Shown here: piece by piece, positions 57,980-64,000 of the stretch
Numbering within the stretch: the first letter of the stretch is position 1
Layout: each line of letters opens with the position of its first letter
DNA from: Rhyacophila brunnea
Taxonomy: Eukaryota; Arthropoda; Insecta; Trichoptera; Rhyacophilidae
NCBI GenBank assembly: GCA_022495005.1
Contig: JAGYXB010001107.1
Location: forward strand, 186,001-250,000
Reading direction: 5' to 3'
Length of the DNA stretch: 64,000 nt
Notes under the pieces: model-generated
The model's input: only the letters and a program-made list of their open reading frames with translations
Told to the model about the DNA's origin: nothing
The model's database searches: none
Made by a program: the position numbers and the translations under genes

Positions 57980-58900
57980 GATCCAATTTTATGCGAGTTA
58001 ATCAGGCAAATAGGTATAATATCAGTGTAGTAAAAAGTGCAAATAAGTGCAAAGTTATAAAACGTAATATACTCTACTTTATACTTATATTCATAATCCT
58101 TTTTAGAATATTTTTAACCTTCTCTGCACAACAACCAATCTTAGTGTATATTTTACTTATCCTAAAAACAGACATCGCGTTTAAATTTACAAGTCAAACG
58201 ACGTAGCATATTGTATGAAATTGTCAAGCACCTCGGTTACTAAAGAAGTGTATCCCATAGACTAAGTAAGTATATTGTATACACTATAGTGACTATACAG
58301 TATACTCCCCTATGCAGCAACGCCTAACGCAGGCATCCCTAAACCATTATCAGACACATGGATGTAGCTTATTCTATAGCGTAAGTGCTTTGGACCTTTT
58401 CCTTTGTGTTGCCAGATAACTAGATAAAAGAAATCCAATCAGTGCATATGTATGATGATTGGTTTTAGATTATACATATAACGCATTTAAATTTAAAATA
58501 TTTTACAATACAATTATATTTTGGAATAAATAAACTGAGTAAATTGTAAAGACCAATAATTAATAAAGTAAAAACTGTTACAAAAGAGGTTCCGGACACT
58601 GTATTAAACGGTATCTAGGAAAATTCACCCCTAATAAATTAAACTACCACCCCAATATAAATATTAGTGGAAACAACATAAAATATGGCATGATTTAAAG
58701 ATGGGTTACATGGAATAGGACATTCAAGTGAAAGTCGACAGGCAGCATTCATGAAAATTAACGCGAAGAAAACCAAAGTTTTGTGAAAATATTTACGTGA
58801 CGATTTTTTTCCATTCAACTGTAAGTTGAATGTTGAACAAGAAATCGAAAGGTATATTCCAACGTATCAATATAATAATGTTTGAGGCTTTCAAATTTTT
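57980..58900. other. No feature recognised
   Basis: AT-rich; ORF 57991-58206 is hydrophobic at its centre but unrecognised. Confidence 0.35.
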
Positions 58901-58910
58901 TCTTGTTTTT

Positions 58911-59103
58911 TATCGAAGTAGATTTTTGGGTTTCCACCGAGTGTCCTTCTTTCTTCATTACTTGACATTTCGGGCTCGTTGCAGAGGCCATTATCAAGAG
59001 ATGAGATGACATGATCATCTCTTGATAATGGCTTCTGAAACGAGCCCGAAACGTCGAGTGAAGAAGGAAGAAGGACACACGGTGGAAACCCAAAAATCTA
59101 CCA
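58911..59103. repeat. ~190-bp palindrome with hammerhead-like core
   Basis: TAGATTTTTGGGTTTCCACC at the left is mirrored by GGTGGAAACCCAAAAATCTA at the right. The inner stem pairs CCATTATCAAGAGATGA with its complement. On the plus strand 59022-59055 reads TTGATAA, T, GGCT, loop, AGCC, C, GAA, ACGT, C. The self-complementary ACGT followed by C fits a minimal stem III plus cleavage base; the first core strand has two changes from CTGANGA. Possibly a Penelope terminal repeat. Confidence 0.55.
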
Positions 59104-59467
59104 CGGTATCGGTATAACTTCAACCGATGGTCGTAATCAAGATGTGTGTGAGGTAAATTTATAAGTTCGTATATCTCCGTAATTTAAAAAAAATATATAA
59201 TTTATTAATTAAAATTAATTTAAACAATGTATGCAAGTCGAAACAAGTTTAATGTACCGAGGTGAGTTGTTATCACGTTAGTTACCTAGTTGACTCGAAT
59301 ATTGAAGAACTATAAGTGGCAAGAACCTCAACTTTATTCAATTCAATTTGCATATTGATCAACTTTGTTAAAATGTAGTCCCACTAATTATCTATTGACG
59401 TTCAACTGTACTATACATACTGTTGAACGATAAAAATAAATTATTTCAGTTCTCTCTAACTATTTTT

Positions 59468-59496
59468 ACTGATATATATATATATATATATATATC
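59468..59496. repeat. TA microsatellite
   Basis: Perfect alternating TA run. Confidence 0.85.
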
Positions 59497-59640
59497 TATA
59501 ACTCCACTCTCTATAACAATTCCCCAATGACAATAAATTGTCTTTTGTTTAATTCATCCACACCCTAAGTTACTAATTATGTATCATTATTGTACCCTAA
59601 TGTATCCACCCTATCTAGCTGTAGACATATAAACCCTTGT
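59497..59640 (+). repeat. LINE 3' UTR fragment
   Basis: TAACTCCACTCTCTATAACA, then CCCCAATGACAATAAATTGT, then the ACACCCTAAGTTACTAATTA block, matching 11073-11155. Confidence 0.6.
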
Positions 59641-59649
59641 ACATGAACT

Positions 59650-60115
59650 AAGCGTCACTAATATTACTTACTTACTATTTCATATTTTTTTACTATTGTA
59701 AATGATTCTAATATCATTCAACTCATTCAAACTTAACTCAGCTCTACTCTCCGAGTTGTTTCACTGCGGATGAAACTCTCCTGAGTTCTTTCCTTTTACC
59801 ATTTATTAACACAATGTAACTGTACTTTGAAACCATGACGAATAAACATCACTGACGAATAACATCCACCTTCATTTAGATCACGTGATCGGTCCCCGTT
59901 GATAAGGATTTCCGTTGCCGAAAACATAACACTACTAATTTTTAATACAAAAACGTGTTTGAAACAATCAATCTTTTCAATAAAAAGCATTTTAATGTAT
60001 ATAAATGTATCTCAGTACAAAAATATTATCGTTTAATAAATTGCAATTAGTTTGGATTTAGTACCTACGCAGAAAATAATACGATACTTAATTAGCTTTT
60101 TTTAATTATTAAAAC
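59650..60115. other. No feature recognised
   Basis: AT-rich; nothing supported. Confidence 0.35.
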
Positions 60116-60123
60116 ATTTGATT

Positions 60124-60541
60124 TCAAAATTATGTATTTTCAATAATTAGAATGTTACATTCTTAAATCTTGTGAATTATTCGTTGAATTACAAAAATAG
60201 TTAAATAAAAATTATTATCAAGTTCAAGTAAGCTACAACAAAAAATCTTGGAGTGATCCGTGACTTCAGTTAGTAATTAAAGTAATACCTACGTTGATTG
60301 AAAATACAAAAGCCGATCGCCGATAGTAGTTTAATTTCGAAAGCTCAGAGAGTATTAACAACGATTAGTTAAAATTTGTCGCAATTAAGTATGGCGCCTT
60401 TAGCAGAGTGGTCTATGTGCATGGGTGCGAAACTCGAGAGATGCAGATTAGATTCCTGCGGGGCGTCTTACTTTTTTCAAAAAGATTTTTCTATTGGTTA
60501 TAACATATTTTCTCAGAAGTGTTTACAAAATTATGTATGTT
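60124..60541 (+). mobile_element. SINE family 2 with terminal direct repeat (5' part)
   Basis: Starts with CAAAATTATGTATTTTCAAT plus the TTCTTAAATCTTGTGAATTA block. Then come the upstream region, a tRNA-like head (A box TTTAGCAGAGTGGTCTATG, B box AGATTAGATTCCTGCGG) and the CTATTGGTTATAACATATTT tail. It ends by entering the same CAAAATTATGTATGTT block again, where an RTE element is inserted. The rest is at 61278-61335. Confidence 0.75.
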
Positions 60542-61277
60542 ATCATCATCATCAGCCTGAATCTATCCACTGCTGGATGAAGGCCTCTTCAAGCTGCTTC
60601 CACTTCTCCCGGTCCTGTGCATTGCGTTGCCACGTACTTCTAGCAGAACTTCACCATTTCATCGATCCAGCGGTCTCTAGGTCTACCTTGCGGACGTTTT
60701 GTACTTCTTGGATACCACTGGATGACTAGATTTGTCCAACGATTGTCTCTTCTTCGAGCTATGTATCCAGCCCATCTCCATTTAAGGCGTTTGATAAACT
60801 CTATTATATCGCAAACCCTTGTCTGCTTCCTTATCCACTCATACCTCTTCTTGTCCTTTCGCGTTATGCCCAGCATGCACCTCTCCATACCATGTTGTGC
60901 TAGTTTCTGGATCTCTCTTTTACTTAGAGTCCATGTTTCACACGCATATGTGATCACGGGAAGCACACACTGGTTGAACACTTTGCACAGTGGAAGGTCA
61001 CTTTTGAAGACATTATTCAGGCGGCCGAAAGCACTCTAGCCTAGCTTTACTCTGCGAACAATTTCATCAAATATACATCCATCTATAGAAACTTGTTGTC
61101 CCAGATAGATGTAGCTTTTCACCTGTTCGAGATGAGTGCCATTGACGAGGATCTCTTTTTGGTCGGCAAAGCAGTTAAACATGACTTTCGATGCTCGAAA
61201 TCTTGACTAGCTATACAAAATCGTAATCACGCGGCAATCATAATGATGCCTAATACCAACACAACCACTATTATTTT
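60542..61277 (-). mobile_element. 5'-truncated RTE-type LINE, 16-bp TSD
   Basis: Flanked by CAAAATTATGTATGTT at 60526-60541 and 61278-61293. The 3' end is the ATC trinucleotide run at 60542-60555 (minus-strand GAT repeats). The 5' side, beyond about 61200, carries no recognised RTE sequence. Inserted into SINE family 2. Confidence 0.85.
60557..61195 (-). pseudogene. RTE reverse transcriptase C-terminus
   Basis: The open part 60640-60981 reads VFNQCVLP-type then CETWTLSKREIQKLAQHGME, then RCMLGITRKDKKRYEWIRKQ, WRWAGYIARRRDNRW, and PRSTKRPQGRPRDRWIDEMV. Upstream of it (to about 61195) the frame continues past an in-frame stop near 61040 with AECFRP-like and YIYLGQQVSIDG-like pieces. Same family as 28031-28669; here the Trp after CET is kept. 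No RT catalytic block. Confidence 0.88.
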
Positions 61278-61335
61278 CAAAATTATGTATGTTCAATATA
61301 ATAATCATTTTTTTACATTCTCAAATTCGTATATT
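61278..61335 (+). mobile_element. SINE family 2, terminal repeat after RTE
   Basis: CAAAATTATGTATGTTCAAT then TTTTACATTCTCAAATTCGT continues the repeat interrupted at 60541. Confidence 0.65.
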
Positions 61336-61339
61336 AGCA

Positions 61340-62115
61340 TAGGTGAGAACTTGAGAGATGAAACTCTCACGTATAGTTGACGGCTTTAGGGAGAACCATC
61401 ATTTCCGGTAACAATAATTATTTCTGCAACCCGAATATAAAACAATTGTTTGTTTCTTCCATAAGATACGTATATAAGAATTACGGCGTTAAGTAACGTT
61501 TCTTTTAGTATATTGGAAGACTCTCATGAAATATTTATTATCGATTTCATTATTATATTTCAGTAGGCTTTGCCGATGATTCTTCTCTTTTGGAGATAGA
61601 TATAGAATCTGTATTCTTTCACTTTTTATATGAAGTAATAATCAAAATAATAAAGTTATTGATTTCATTCTTCGTTCTGTTGTTATCAAAGCAATTTAAA
61701 ATTTCCACATTGACTTATTATTACAACGATCCAATAACTTGAAGCGCTGTGAGGTAAAGAGATTCAAGTACTGCCAAATGTAGTAAATAAAGACACTATT
61801 TACCATTAACGACCATGTATATTTATACTCACTCCATATTATTATTAATAAATAATAGCTTAAAACTAGTGTCTATGGTCCTTCTACATTCATAAAAATA
61901 TTGTTTAAATACATATCCTTAAAGAATTAAAAAAAAAATGATGTCTTTATTTAATTTACGTTAAGTTGAATAAAAACAACTCTTTCCTAGTAATAAAAAT
62001 TCAATAATAATAATATTGTAAATTGAAATTCATTTATGGAGTTGTAATAAAATCAACTTATTCATTTTGTGTTTGTAGTAGTGAAAACATATTCATCAGC
62101 AATAAAAAATAATAT
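61340..62115. other. No feature recognised
   Basis: AT-rich; nothing supported. Confidence 0.35.
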
Positions 62116-62121
62116 CTAAAA

Positions 62122-62594
62122 ATTACAAGATAAAATAACTTGATATATATACAACGTTTTTAAATTTTCTGTTGAATTATTATGCTCAATATGCTCAAAC
62201 TTGTACTTGATATGAAGTAAATAAAAAAACAAAGAAATATAGAATACTGAAATGTCATTTTGATTTCCATAGTAACGCACGTATATATTAATAATTTAGT
62301 CGCTAGGACCACTCCTTAGCAACCAATAATAGTCTTTTACTTTTTACGGATTTTTCTGAAATAACTTTCCATACAAAACAGAATTAACTAAAAATGAATT
62401 CAATTCTACTTAAAGATGGCTAAAAGTATTAAATAATGCATTTTTGTCCTGTTCTGATATATTCTAAAAGTTTCAAATTTCTAGCTAGTCGGGAAGTTAG
62501 TTAAAAATCTTCAATCGTCCAATACAAATCATGGACAAACAAAAAAAAAATGTACTCGACAAACAGGAATACGAGCTAATAAAAACGTGGTAAA
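62122..62594 (-). repeat. Family A repeat, copy 7
   Basis: Minus-strand family A from AATTACAAGATAAAATAACT to TACGAGCTAATAAAAACGTG, with a ~40-bp insertion near 62520-62560. Confidence 0.85.
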
Positions 62595-62599
62595 ATACA

Positions 62600-63910
62600 A
62601 TTTACATACAATTTGTGTTTTGTAGCTCATGTGAAAATGCTTACGGACTCGCGGCATGTTTTTATTATGAAGGTAGCTTTTTAAAAACATAAAGAAATGG
62701 AGATATTCATCCAAACATAAATACTTTTCAACCAATTGTAATTATTCAATCATCACTGTCACTATTCACCCCGTATGACGTTTTTATTCACCCCGTGTGG
62801 TTTCTCTATTCACCCACCCCTCATCGTATCTAAGCACCCTAAAATATTTTTTCATTTAATGTTCTACAAAAAACAGCTATGCATACCGAAACCCAATTAA
62901 ATATCCAACAACAAAAACATTATTAAAAACAAAATATACACAAGGTATTTATTAACTATAGTAACATAGTGTTTTAGTAACCATTCATGAAATAATAGCT
63001 TAATTTTTTTTTGTAGTCAGAAAATAACGGTTTTCAGGCACCAAAATAGAAAACATGTACAATTTTGACAGATCTTTGAAATACTTTTTCATTATACATA
63101 CGTTGGAGACTTTGTAAAGTTTTGTTAATGTTCATACATTGTTTTTGTCTCTATTCGCCCTATTTTACGGTATTTACTTAAGGCTATACTTCAGCTGAGG
63201 CATGGTCTAAAAAGATCTTGACTAGGTGATGCGCGGATTGTGCAAATGACGCGAGCCGAACAAAATATAATTTGTCATAAAAATTCAACATGCGTCCTTT
63301 TAATGTTATGTTTATTATTATATTCGTAATAATAATAGTATATTCATTGTAATATTTTCTTTTTCAAGTACATGCGGAACGTTTTTTAGTCATCATTACA
63401 CGATTTAAGAATATATTTCTCCGATGCCATCACAAAACAAATTGACGTGCGAACAGGTCGACTATCGCTCTCCGACTGGCGATGACTACGAAATTTTGTT
63501 CCACATACTGTTGGAAATTATTTGCCGTTTCACTTATGTACGCTCTTAACATTATCCAGAATTAAGTAACTTCAATCTAAAATATTGTATCGGAAATCTG
63601 ATTATCATTAGTTTTTCCTCATTATATGTATCTATATGACTAATATGATTACCTACTATCATTCTACATCTTATCACCAACGTTTCCTTATTTTTTGGAT
63701 TATTTATTCCAATGAAACTCACCTGTGAAGTATTTTTTTTTTACAAAAAAAATGTGTACGCAAATATTCACCATCTTTGCGTAGATAAATCAAATTATAG
63801 AAACTATAATAAAATAATGTGACAAAATTAATTGTCATGTGAGAAATAAGTATGTGAATAATGTATTACAATGTTGATCAAGTATCAGATACTAATTTTT
63901 ACAAAATATA
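62600..63910. other. No feature recognised
   Basis: AT-rich; a tandem TTCACCCCGT block near 62767-62800. No gene or shared repeat was seen. Confidence 0.35.
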
Positions 63911-63914
63911 TATG

Positions 63915-64000
63915 CAGGGGTGCGCCAAGCGTAGTGCAAAGCCAAGAGGTGGTGGTAGTAGTATTCTGGTGGCGGCTAAAGCCTGAATCACTATCATGTT
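63915..64000 (+). mobile_element. Possible hAT terminus cut by window end
   Basis: CAGGGGTGCGCCAAGCGTAG starts an abruptly GC-richer stretch and resembles hAT termini elsewhere in the window (CAGGGGTAGGC, CACTGGCGCACCC). The other end is outside the window, so this cannot be tested here. Confidence 0.25.

Noticed and set aside
60376..61039. Plus-strand ORFs of 117 and 105 aa
   Set aside because: Antisense shadows of the minus-strand RTE remnant at 60557-61195.

Overview
The window is AT-rich eukaryotic DNA with almost no long open reading frames and is packed with transposable-element debris. The mix points to an animal and most likely an insect: Jockey/CR1-type and RTE-type LINEs, a Penelope-like element, several hAT elements, PIF/Harbinger-like and piggyBac-like MITEs, a Helitron-like element, tRNA-headed SINEs and short ACCTAA-type tracts. 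I cannot name the order or species. No complete host gene was recognised. Two short stretches (13788-13838 and 14696-14915) look like possible host exons, which would place at least part of the window inside an intron-rich gene, but the support is weak. All protein-coding remnants that I recognise belong to transposons and are broken by truncation, frameshift or stop codons.

Layout. 1-7.1 kb: mostly unique DNA, then a Jockey-type LINE fragment split by a 1.0-kb MITE (8-bp target duplication), and a hAT copy with an exact 8-bp duplication. 8.3-12.9 kb: copy 1 of a seven-copy ~490-bp repeat ('family A'), a 213-bp hairpin MITE, LINE 3' ends, a SINE and a piggyBac-like MITE. 13.7-15.7 kb: candidate exons, then a Harbinger-like MITE with long terminal inverted repeats. 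16.3-23.3 kb: SINEs, family A, an RTE C-terminus, and a SINE split by a 1.8-kb hAT element. 23.9-29.2 kb: the best-preserved LINE (RT domain, minus strand) and an RTE copy with target-site duplications. 31-35.2 kb: foldback elements, an RTE remnant and the second hAT copy. 38.1-40.6 kb: a Helitron-like element full of a ~130-bp minisatellite, sitting inside a terminal-inverted-repeat element. 42-49 kb: SINEs, family A, a Penelope-like element with hammerhead-ribozyme-like motifs and a 1.38-kb palindrome. 50-61.3 kb: more LINE 3' ends, an inverted SINE dimer with one target-site duplication, further hammerhead-like palindromes and an RTE insertion in a SINE. 61.3-64 kb: family A and otherwise unremarkable DNA.

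Nothing here forms an operon or pathway. The value of the window is the insertion history, where many events are datable by nesting and target-site duplications, and the recurrence of hammerhead-like cores. Several sites share the order core, hairpin, GAAA or a near match, then a short self-complementary stem III followed by a permitted cleavage nucleotide. All calls were made by eye, so boundaries of diverged repeats are approximate.
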